From assembly GCA_046154695.1 (NCBI GenBank), contig JBJXFI010000021.1, positions 1 through 36,193 on the forward strand: a stretch of DNA of 36,193 bases. Reading direction: 5' to 3'. The first letter of the stretch is position 1. Each line of letters starts with the position of its first letter. This stretch comes from DALYLB01 sp046154695. Lineage in GTDB: Bacteria; Acidobacteriota; Blastocatellia; RBC074. The position numbers and the translations under genes were made by a program. Positions 1-7,887 of this stretch are shown here, piece by piece. The notes beneath the pieces are model-generated. The model ran no database searches. It was not told where the DNA came from and was given only the letters and a program-made list of their open reading frames with translations.

Positions 1-6
1 ACGGGA

Positions 7-3000
7 ATGATGGTCAGGGTTTGCGCCTTTATGGTTTGTGGATTGGCGCTGTCGGGATTTCTCACTGGCCGGCCGCAAAAAGGGATTTTCGCTCACCGGA
101 CCTCGCCCGCCAGCGGGCGAGTCGCCATCGTCTCGGCGGCGAGCTTTGAGGAGTTTATCGCGCCGGAGTCGATCGTTGCCGCTTTTGGTGAGGCGCTGGC
201 CACGGAGACCAGGGTCGCCGCAACCATTCCACTGCCCACAGAACTCGCGGGAACGACGGTCACGGTCAAAGACGGCGCCGGCGTCGAACGCCTTGCTCCG
301 CTCTTTTTCGTCTCGCCAGGCCAGGTCAACTTCATGGTTCCCGAGGGAACGGCAATCGGTCCGGCCGGCGTCAAAATTCAATCGGGAGAGAGGGCATCCA
401 CCGGGGAGATGAGGGTCAACACCTTGGCGCCGGCGATTTTTTCGGCCAATGGCAATGGCAAGGACGTTGCCGCGGCGATTTTACTCCGCATACGCCCTGA
501 TGGAACCCTGATTTATGAAAATGTCGCCAACTGCGATCCCCGGCCATGCGTTGCAATTCCTCTTAAGCTTGAGACCGGCCCTGCCGGAGAGCGGCACTTT
601 CTGCTGCTTTACGGATCCGGCATGCATCAGGCGACGATGGAAGATTTGCGTCTGCTGCTCGGCGGGGAGGTTGTGAATTCCGCCGTTGCGCCGGTTCAGG
701 GTCTTGCCGGTCTGGATCAAATCAATGTGGAGCTGTCGCGAGCCTTGATTGGGCGCGGGGTTGTCAGTCTCTCTGTCTCGGCTCCCGGCTTTTCCACATC
801 GAACCAGGTGAAGATCGAATTCGCTCCGCCGAAGGACGCGATGAATCCGCCGATAGTCGTTGCCTTCGACCGAATAGAGGCGCTCGCGCGTCAGACGTTG
901 ATGATTCAGGGAGAATACTTCGATCCCGAGCGAGAAAAGAATCTGGTGATCATCGGGGGCAAGGAAACGCGCGAGATCGAGACGGCTTCGCCGACCCGCC
1001 TCTCCGTCAAAGTGCCTTTCGGCGCGGCCTCCGGGAAGGTCGCCGTTCGCACCGCGCGCGGGCAGGGGACAAGCGCGAACGATCTGATGATGCGCACGGC
1101 GATCAGCGGCTACGTCGAGAATACGCTGGGCCAGGCGCTGCCCGGAATGCTCGTGCAGGTTCCGGCCGACACCGTGTTGAGCGCCACGACGGACAAGGAA
1201 GGCGCGTTTGTCCTGCCAAATGTCCCGGCCGTCAGCCCGCTGGTCATCGAAATCATGCCGCCACCCGCGCCCGCGCCGCTGCCATTCACCAAGACGGCAT
1301 TCCGGTGGGATGTCCTTGCAAACCGGGACAATCATGTGGGGCACCGGCAGCTCCAGCAGATTCAGCCGACGGGGCAAAACGCCCTCTCCTTCGGTTCGTC
1401 CGGCGCTCCATCGACCCTCGCGCCTGGTGCGCGCGCGAGGACGCGGGCCGCGGCGGCCTCTCTGGCGCGCACCATTCAGGACGGCGGAATCACGTTTGAG
1501 ATCGTGGACAACGCCATCGCCGGCTTTCCCGGGGGCGGAACCAGCGGCATCCTCTTTCTGAATCGGGTGGAAAACAGCCGCACGCCAGTCGAATTGCCGC
1601 CGGGAGTCTTCAGTTCCACGATCGCGCAACTCACTCCCTTCCGCGTGAAACTGACGCCGGGCGGCCGGCTGATCTTTCCCAACAACGACGGATTGCCGGC
1701 GAACTCGCAGCCCAGGCTCTATCGCTTCGACCAGACGCCGAACAGCCCGACGCTCGGCGCATTTGTCGACGCCGGCCCAACAATGGTCACCTCCGACGGC
1801 CGGTTTATCGAGACCCTGCCCGCCGCGATCACGGAGACAAGCATCTTTCTGGCGGCGGTTCCGCAGCCCGCCATCACGGTGATTGGCCGTGTCGTGGACA
1901 GCGACGGAGTGTCTCCCGTGCGCGGAGCCATCGCTCGCGTCAACGGCCAGCAGGCGACCACGGATGGCAACGGCGGTTTCACTTTGCGCAACGTGCCGGT
2001 CAGTTCGACGACAATTATCGTGGAGGCAAGCTTCCAGCATCCCAGCGGTCGAGTCGATCACATCCAGAGCAACCCCATCCCTGCCCCACCCAACACCGTA
2101 ATCAATGCGGGCAACCTGCGGCTGCCTCCGCCCCCGTTTAACCGCCCGCCGGTCGTCGTCGCGCCGCCCAGGCTCAATATCACCGAGGGGCTGGCGCTCA
2201 ACGCCACGGTGCTGGCCTACGATCAGGATGCCGGTCAAACCTTGCAGGTGAATTTAACCGGCCCCGGGTTCGCGTCCTTGGCGGCGGGCGGCGGCAGCGC
2301 ATACACACTCCGGATCGCCCCACAACCGGGCGATGCGCGCATGTACGGCTTGACGATCACGGCCACCGACAGCACGGGCGCGGCCGCATCGCAATCCATT
2401 CAGTTGACGGTGAACATCAATCAGGCGCCAACCGTGGTCGCGCCGGGATTGCGATTTGCCACACCGGGACAATTGCTCAACTTCACGGTCTCGGCAACCG
2501 ATCCGGATAACACGCCGCCGGGGCTCGCGACGCCCCAGACATTCACGTTCACTTCTCCGAACCTGCCATCGGGCGGCAGGCTGATTTCGCAGGATGGCAT
2601 GAACGCGGTGTTCGACTGGACGCCCAACGCCACCGGCCTCGCCACGCCGGGCTTTATCGCGCGTGACAATGGCGCACCGCCTCTCAACAGCGAGAGCAAA
2701 AGCACACGAATTCTCGTTGGGACCCCATGGGCACGGACGAGCACAATGCCCGCAGGCGGTATCGAAGCCGCCCAGACCTTCGCGCTTCTCCATGCCGATC
2801 CGAATCTGTTTGCCGCAACCAGCGGCGGCGTTTTTCTCTCGACCAATCAGGGCCTGAACTGGGCGCCGCGCAACAGCGGCCTGACGACATTGCATGTCAA
2901 CACCCTCGCCCTCAGCGGAGGAACGCTGCTGGCCGGCACGAACGGAGGCGGCGTCTTCCGCTCGACCGACAACGGCCAGAACTGGGCAAGTTGCGGCAGC

Positions 3001-4491
3001 CTGCCCGATGGCGTCGTTCGCACACTCGCGGTAAGCAGTCGCGGACTTTTCGCCGGCACATTCGGCGGCGGCGTCTTTCTTTCGACCGATGGCTGCGAGA
3101 AGTGGACGCCGATCAACTCCGGCCTGACCAACCGGAAGATCAATGCGTTGGCCGTGAGCGGTTCGACGGTTTACGCGGGAACGGAGGGTGGAGGCGCCTT
3201 TCGCTTGCGTGAGAATGAGCAGGACTGGGAGCCCGCGGGACTGGCGAATTTGAAAGTGCGCTCTATCGCATCGAGCGGCCCGTCCCTCATCGCGGGCGCG
3301 GAGAGCAACGGCATCTATTGCTCGACGGATCAGGGGCAAAGCTGGCCGGCCTGCGCCAGCGGCCTCACGAATCCGAAAACGACCGTCAACGCGCTGGTCG
3401 TGAACGGCGCGGACGTCTTTGCCTGCACATCGGGAGACGGCGTCTTTCGCTCGATAAATCAGGGGGCGAGCTGGGCCCCCCTCCCCACCGATGGGCTGAA
3501 GAATCTGTTTGTCGCCTCATTCGCCGTCGGAAACTCGAATCTCTATCTTGCCGGCACATCCGGCGGTGGAGTTTTCAGCCTCTCGAATCAGAGTCAGACC
3601 TGGGCGATGGCGAATACCGGCCTGGCGTCCTCGACCGTCAACGCCCTTCTTCTCAATGGCGCCGCCCTCTTTGCGGGAACCGCGGGAGGCGGCGTATTTC
3701 GTTCGGACAATCAGGGCCAGACGTGGACCGCGAACAACAATGGATTGCCCGCCCCGTACGTCAATGCCTTCGCCCTCAGCGGCGGAACATTGTTCGCGTC
3801 CACAAATGACGGCGTCTTCTCCACCCCGGCTTCGGCAAATCCGTTGAATTGGACGCGGAAAAGCAATGGCCTGCCGGTGGCCGCCCGCTACGCCATTCCA
3901 CTGATCACCATGGGTTCATCACTTTTTGTGGGGATCGCCCCCGGGGGCGGGATCTACCGTTCCGATGATCTGGGGGAGAACTGGCGCGCGGTCAATAACG
4001 GTTTCGCGGAGCCGGACCTCGATCTTCAATCGTTGGCCGCGCTCGACTCGACGCTCTTCGCCGGGACGGAAAACAGCGGCATCTTCCGTTCGACCAATGG
4101 CGGGCAGAGCTGGACGCGGGCCAACACGGGATTGACCGGACTGCGCGTGCATGCGCTGGCCGCCGCCGGCACGACGGTTTACGCGGGCACGGATAACGGC
4201 GTCTTTCGTTCGGACAATCAGGGCCAAAGCTGGACGCCGGTCAGCGTCGGTCTGCCCGACCGGGCGTTTGTCAATGCGCTGCTCGTCAATGTCGCCGGCT
4301 CTTACCTCTTCGCGGGCATCTTCGGGGGGGTCTACTTCTCCAATGATCAGGGACAGAACTGGGCTCCCGCGAATCCGGGATTGACCCACAACAATGTCTT
4401 CGCGTTGGTCCACGGCGCCCAAAACGTGTTTGCCGGAACGATCGGCGGCGGGGTATACGGCAACTCCAGCCCGCAGTGGACCACTCCCTAA
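7..4491 (+). CDS. Secreted multidomain protein: TIGR03437, IPT/TIG, Ig-like domains and Asp-box propeller
   Basis: A 1494-residue, probably exported surface protein. The N-terminus has a hydrophobic stretch (about residues 8-20) that could be a signal peptide. A TIGR03437 domain follows (about 38-270; core APLFFVSPGQVNFMVP), then an IPT/TIG-like domain (about 278-365), two carboxypeptidase-regulatory-like beta domains (near 368-415 and 625-675) and Ig/cadherin-like stretches (about 715-900). From about residue 910 to the end there are 13 units of about 42 residues with the pattern GGGVFRSTDxGxxW, plus a partial last one. These are Asp-box/BNR-type beta-propeller blades. Such proteins are generally extracellular; no catalytic function is evident. 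The frame is open to the left edge, so a start before the window cannot be excluded. ATGs at 7 and 10 are both possible. The next gene is a shorter paralogue. Confidence 0.85.
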   Translation: MMVRVCAFMVCGLALSGFLTGRPQKGIFAHRTSPASGRVAIVSAASFEEFIAPESIVAAFGEALATETRVAATIPLPTELAGTTVTVKDGAGVERLAPLFFVSPGQVNFMVPEGTAIGPAGVKIQSGERASTGEMRVNTLAPAIFSANGNGKDVAAAILLRIRPDGTLIYENVANCDPRPCVAIPLKLETGPAGERHFLLLYGSGMHQATMEDLRLLLGGEVVNSAVAPVQGLAGLDQINVELSRALIGRGVVSLSVSAPGFSTSNQVKIEFAPPKDAMNPPIVVAFDRIEALARQTLMIQGEYFDPEREKNLVIIGGKETREIETASPTRLSVKVPFGAASGKVAVRTARGQGTSANDLMMRTAISGYVENTLGQALPGMLVQVPADTVLSATTDKEGAFVLPNVPAVSPLVIEIMPPPAPAPLPFTKTAFRWDVLANRDNHVGHRQLQQIQPTGQNALSFGSSGAPSTLAPGARARTRAAAASLARTIQDGGITFEIVDNAIAGFPGGGTSGILFLNRVENSRTPVELPPGVFSSTIAQLTPFRVKLTPGGRLIFPNNDGLPANSQPRLYRFDQTPNSPTLGAFVDAGPTMVTSDGRFIETLPAAITETSIFLAAVPQPAITVIGRVVDSDGVSPVRGAIARVNGQQATTDGNGGFTLRNVPVSSTTIIVEASFQHPSGRVDHIQSNPIPAPPNTVINAGNLRLPPPPFNRPPVVVAPPRLNITEGLALNATVLAYDQDAGQTLQVNLTGPGFASLAAGGGSAYTLRIAPQPGDARMYGLTITATDSTGAAASQSIQLTVNINQAPTVVAPGLRFATPGQLLNFTVSATDPDNTPPGLATPQTFTFTSPNLPSGGRLISQDGMNAVFDWTPNATGLATPGFIARDNGAPPLNSESKSTRILVGTPWARTSTMPAGGIEAAQTFALLHADPNLFAATSGGVFLSTNQGLNWAPRNSGLTTLHVNTLALSGGTLLAGTNGGGVFRSTDNGQNWASCGSLPDGVVRTLAVSSRGLFAGTFGGGVFLSTDGCEKWTPINSGLTNRKINALAVSGSTVYAGTEGGGAFRLRENEQDWEPAGLANLKVRSIASSGPSLIAGAESNGIYCSTDQGQSWPACASGLTNPKTTVNALVVNGADVFACTSGDGVFRSINQGASWAPLPTDGLKNLFVASFAVGNSNLYLAGTSGGGVFSLSNQSQTWAMANTGLASSTVNALLLNGAALFAGTAGGGVFRSDNQGQTWTANNNGLPAPYVNAFALSGGTLFASTNDGVFSTPASANPLNWTRKSNGLPVAARYAIPLITMGSSLFVGIAPGGGIYRSDDLGENWRAVNNGFAEPDLDLQSLAALDSTLFAGTENSGIFRSTNGGQSWTRANTGLTGLRVHALAAAGTTVYAGTDNGVFRSDNQGQSWTPVSVGLPDRAFVNALLVNVAGSYLFAGIFGGVYFSNDQGQNWAPANPGLTHNNVFALVHGAQNVFAGTIGGGVYGNSSPQWTTP

Positions 4492-4497
4492 ATCGCC

Positions 4498-4525
4498 TTT
4501 TCATTCTCGGCGAAGCGAGTATAAT
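4498..4525 (+). promoter_or_regulatory. Candidate sigma-70-type promoter for the gene at 4631
   Basis: A perfect TATAAT lies at 4520-4525. TTTTCA at 4498-4503 matches the -35 consensus at four of six positions, with a 16-bp spacer. It begins just after the stop codon of the previous gene and would give a leader of about 100 nt before the start at 4631. This is a match to consensus only. Confidence 0.45.
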
Positions 4526-4543
4526 GAGCGGGATCTTAGCCGT

Positions 4544-4563
4544 ATCAATCAGCATCAATCAGC
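4544..4563 (+). repeat. Tandem 10-bp direct repeat in the leader of the gene at 4631
   Basis: ATCAATCAGC occurs twice with no gap, one helical turn apart, just downstream of the predicted promoter. It could be a protein-binding site or a chance duplication. Confidence 0.4.
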
Positions 4564-4630
4564 CAAAGCTCATGCTCGGAGCCCGAAGTCATTCCTTCGC
4601 CGCGCTCTAGCCTCAAGCCAGGAGGTAGCC

Positions 4631-6424
4631 ATGCCTATTTCGAAACCTGAATCGCCAGGCGGCGCACGCCCGGCAATCGTCCCTTTTTTGCTTCGATGTC
4701 TTGGGTGGGGAATAATCGTTGGGATTGTCTCCTTCTCGAGCCCTGAACTTCGTTTGTTCACGGGAGCAACGAATCGACCGCTTTCAGCACACGCGTTAAC
4801 GCCCACAGTGACGGGCTTCAGTCAGAATCCGGTCGAAGCCTTCCAGAGTGTGGTGATCAAAGGGACCGGATTCTCCGCCACCGAAGCGGAGAACAATGTG
4901 ATCTTCACTCAGCCGCGGGAGATTTCAGCCCAAATCGTTTCGGCCTCTCCCGAAGAGCTTACCGTCCTGACGCCGTTTGGCGCCGGATCAGGGCGCATCA
5001 AGGTCGTTGTGAGGAATCAAGGCGATGCCCTCAGCAACGACGATCTGAATATCAAAACTTCGATCAGCGGAATCGTCCAGGAAGACCTCTATAACCAGCC
5101 TGTCAAGGATGTGACCGTGAGAGTGGTGTTTGATTTTGGCACCCTCAACACAACAACGACCGACGAGGGAGTGTTTGTGCTGACGGAACGGCCGGATCTG
5201 GGATTGCCCCCGGCCCTCCTTGTATATGATGTGGATGGCGGCGCCGCCACGCCGTGTTATGGAATGCTGTCGAAGAGGATCCGGGTGTCTCGCGGCCGCG
5301 ACAATCATGTTCCCGATCCCATCGTGCTTCATAAGTGCGACGGCAGAAACATCATCGTCGGGAGAATCGAAGATGGAACTCCCTCCCGGCGGATCGCGGA
5401 GGCATACAATCCATTGACGTATCTCAAGGCGGCGAGCAAGAGTTTGGCCGCCGCCGCTCCGCCGCGAGTCTCGAATGCGAACAGCCAGGAACAACAGGAT
5501 ATCGAGTTGAAAACCAATGGCTCGACAGTGCTCTTCCCGGATGGCAAAACCAGCGGCGGGTTGAACCTGGGCGTGTATGCCCGGGAACAGGCGCCGACGA
5601 CCCTGCCGGTCGGCCGATTCAGTTCGACCATCGCCCAGATCCTGCCGCTCGGCGTCACATTCAAGCCAGGCGCGAAACTGATTTTCCGAAACCGCGATAA
5701 AATTCGCTCCAACAACGCTCGCCTCTTTGCCCTCGATCAAAAAAAGAGAAGCAACACCCTGGGCGAGTTCGTTGACGCCGGACCGGCAACCCTCATTCTC
5801 GGGGGACTTTTCGTTGAGGCGACGATCAAGGAGACCGGCTACTATTTCGTCTCGACTTCCTGGGAAACCGGGCGCCTGAGAGGCAACGTGATTGAGACGG
5901 ATGGCCGGCCTGTACCGCGCGCAAGAGTGATTGTCCGCGGGCAGGTTACCTTCACCAATGAGAGAGGAGAGTTTACGCTGCCGAATGTGCCCGTGCTCGC
6001 GGCGGGTGACAAGGCGATTGTCGTGGTGACGAAGCTCCGTCCGGACGGGCGCGTGGATACGATTGTCCGCCCGGATGTGCCTGTTGAAGCAAACAAAATT
6101 GTCGACATCGAGCCGGTCATCAGCCTGCCGCAGCGCCCGGTAAATCATCCGCCCATGATCTCCGCGCCGGCATCGCTGAGCATGCGCGTCAATGAAACGG
6201 GCACACTCGATTTCAAGGCGTCTGATCCCGACAGCGGCCAGAAGATCATGGTCAGCATCGCGGGAGTCGCATTCGCCACGCTTCGCTCCACTGGAAACGA
6301 TAACTATTCGGTGCGCCTCGCGCCGGGAGCGAATGACGCGGGGAATTTCAACCTGAACCTGATCGCCGTGGATAATCTGGGTATCAGAACCGTGCAGACG
6401 GTCCTGCTGAAGGTGAGTCCGTAA
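4631..6424 (+). CDS. Secreted IPT/TIG and carboxypeptidase-regulatory-like domain protein
   Basis: A 597-residue exported protein of unknown function. The start at 4631 is chosen because a strong ribosome site (AGGAGGT at about 4620-4626) precedes it. The open frame further upstream overlaps the previous gene and is not needed. The N-terminus has a hydrophobic segment (about residues 16-36, ending near SFSSPELR). Then come an IPT/TIG-like domain (about 55-140), a regulatory-like beta domain starting ISGIVQEDLYNQPV, a middle block with FSSTIAQILPLGV and LGEFVDAGP, a second such domain starting LRGNVIETDGRPVPRARV, and a final Ig-like domain. The order and wording match residues about 280-800 of the protein encoded just upstream (FSSTIAQLTPFRV, LGAFVDAGP, IGRVVDSDGVSPVRGA). 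It lacks both the TIGR03437 domain and the propeller, so it looks like a tandem duplicate that differs at both ends. Confidence 0.85.
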   Translation: MPISKPESPGGARPAIVPFLLRCLGWGIIVGIVSFSSPELRLFTGATNRPLSAHALTPTVTGFSQNPVEAFQSVVIKGTGFSATEAENNVIFTQPREISAQIVSASPEELTVLTPFGAGSGRIKVVVRNQGDALSNDDLNIKTSISGIVQEDLYNQPVKDVTVRVVFDFGTLNTTTTDEGVFVLTERPDLGLPPALLVYDVDGGAATPCYGMLSKRIRVSRGRDNHVPDPIVLHKCDGRNIIVGRIEDGTPSRRIAEAYNPLTYLKAASKSLAAAAPPRVSNANSQEQQDIELKTNGSTVLFPDGKTSGGLNLGVYAREQAPTTLPVGRFSSTIAQILPLGVTFKPGAKLIFRNRDKIRSNNARLFALDQKKRSNTLGEFVDAGPATLILGGLFVEATIKETGYYFVSTSWETGRLRGNVIETDGRPVPRARVIVRGQVTFTNERGEFTLPNVPVLAAGDKAIVVVTKLRPDGRVDTIVRPDVPVEANKIVDIEPVISLPQRPVNHPPMISAPASLSMRVNETGTLDFKASDPDSGQKIMVSIAGVAFATLRSTGNDNYSVRLAPGANDAGNFNLNLIAVDNLGIRTVQTVLLKVSP

Positions 6425-6488
6425 CGACAGCATCTGTATGCGTTGGAAAGCAGGGCCGGGATGCGGGCGGGCGGCGGGAAAAAATAAA

Positions 6489-6522
6489 AGGCGCTACAGT
6501 CGTGGGATTGCCTGTAGCGCCT
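6489..6522. terminator. 11-bp perfect stem-loop, probable terminator
   Basis: AGGCGCTACAG (6489-6499) pairs perfectly with CTGTAGCGCCT (6512-6522) around a 12-nt loop. It lies 65 nt after the stop of the + strand gene. The clearer T tract, after an A-rich flank is complemented, is on the - strand side (6476-6488). No - strand gene ends here, so it may act in either direction. Confidence 0.6.
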
Positions 6523-6528
6523 GATAAT

Positions 6529-6585
<57 letters not shown>

Positions 6586-6969
6586 CTGGTATCTCGTTGC
6601 CCCACCCAAACAGAAGCAATCACGATGCCACAATCCCTTGTCCGACAAAATCTCGCAAAACCCCAATAAAACCGGGAGATTTATTTGTCCGCGCCCGTCT
6701 TGCGCCCTTCAGATGACGGGTGAGGAAGGCAATTTTTACATTCGGGCATGGAAGAAATTACGCGTTGTCGAGTTCAAAGGGGGTCTCTGGGACCGCCGAG
6801 CGCCAGTTCGGCGGGCGCACACGATTGAAACGCCCCCCGTTCTTCATTACACTCCATCGCCTTCCTTGCAGTGGTTTTCACTTGCGTGCGACCCGGGGCG
6901 CATGCAAATGCAAGCGGCCATACCTTGAACTTGTCGAAAAAACGGAAAACGCTCCGGATCGAGATGCCT
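6586..6969. other. Gene-free stretch
   Basis: Short open frames exist here, but none has a ribosome site, a recognisable domain or neighbour-like codon use. No convincing promoter was found for the gene at 6970. Nothing else is supported. Confidence 0.5.
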
Positions 6970-7797
6970 ATGAAGACGCGAATCCTGTTCCTCCTCCTGT
7001 TGCCGCTGATCGTTTCGGCGATGGCCGCGCCGGAAAGCCCGAAAGAGTATGTGTGTCATCGGGCCGGCGGAAAGATCATCATCGACGGCAGACTCAATGA
7101 AGCCGCGTGGCGCGCGGCGCCGGCGACCGAAGCATTCGTCGACATCGAGGGCGACGCCAGGCCCCGGCCGCGCTTCGCGACGCGCGCGAAGATGCTGTGG
7201 GATGCGCAATACTTTTACATCGCCGCCGAGATGGAGGAGCCGCACGTCTGGGGAACCCTGACCCAACGCGACGCGGTGATCTTTCACGATAACGATTTCG
7301 AGGTCTTCATTGATCCGAACGGAGACCGCGACGAATATTACGAGCTCGAAATCAACGCGCTCAACACGGTATGGGATCTGTTCCTGCCGAAGCCCTATCG
7401 CGATGGAGGCAAGGCGCGAAACGAATGGGACATCACCGGCCTGAAGACCGCCGTGCGGGTGAACGGCACGTTGAATAATCCGGCCGATCGCGATCAGGGA
7501 TGGTCGGTCGAGATGGCCCTGCCCTGGAAGATCCTCGGCGAGTTCGCCCACAAACCCGCCCCTCCCGCCGATGGAGACGCGTGGCGCGTTAATTTCTCCC
7601 GCGTTGAATGGCGGCACGAGATCGCGGACGGCAAATATCGCAAAGTGGCGAACACCAAAGAGGACAATTGGGTCTGGTCTCCGCAGGGCGTCGTCGATAT
7701 GCACCGCCCCGAGATGTGGGGCGTCGTACGGTTCGCAACGACGCCCGTGGGAAAGGCCATACGGCTCCGGAAGCGCCCCGGAGGCGCAAAAAATTGA
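6970..7797 (+). CDS. Exported carbohydrate-binding family 9-like protein
   Basis: A 275-residue protein with a clear signal peptide (residues 1-20; hydrophobic core ILFLLLLPLIV, end AMA-APE). The rest is one CBM9-like beta-sandwich: IIIDGRLNEAAWRAAP near residue 36, the strand LWDAQYFYIAAEMEEPHVWG near 76-95, and DNDFEVFIDPNGDRDEYYEL near 107-126. These are the usual conserved blocks of this family, which binds sugars or sits beside redox and sugar-active domains. No catalytic domain is attached. The ATG at 6970 is chosen because it starts the signal peptide; an ATG at 6964 is also in frame. The ribosome site is weak. It precedes the DUF1549/DUF1553 and DUF1501 genes on the same strand, so a shared role in handling an extracellular polysaccharide is a reasonable inference. 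Confidence 0.85.
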   Translation: MKTRILFLLLLPLIVSAMAAPESPKEYVCHRAGGKIIIDGRLNEAAWRAAPATEAFVDIEGDARPRPRFATRAKMLWDAQYFYIAAEMEEPHVWGTLTQRDAVIFHDNDFEVFIDPNGDRDEYYELEINALNTVWDLFLPKPYRDGGKARNEWDITGLKTAVRVNGTLNNPADRDQGWSVEMALPWKILGEFAHKPAPPADGDAWRVNFSRVEWRHEIADGKYRKVANTKEDNWVWSPQGVVDMHRPEMWGVVRFATTPVGKAIRLRKRPGGAKN

Positions 7798-7887
7798 CCT
7801 CCGCGCGCAGCTTAAAATAAGATGTGCCCACTTTCCGGCAGCGCGGCTTGCGGAATCGGCTGAAAAGAAAATGACGGAGACCCCGCG

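Noticed and set aside
2254..3339. A 361-codon - strand frame
   Set aside because: It mirrors the propeller repeats of the first gene, so its own repeats are a shadow of them.
4394..4630. Upstream extension of the second gene
   Set aside because: It overlaps the first gene, while a strong ribosome site and a signal-like sequence start at 4631.
6638..6928. A 96-codon + strand frame with CPRPSC
   Set aside because: No ribosome site, low-complexity composition and no family; it lies in the gene-free stretch.
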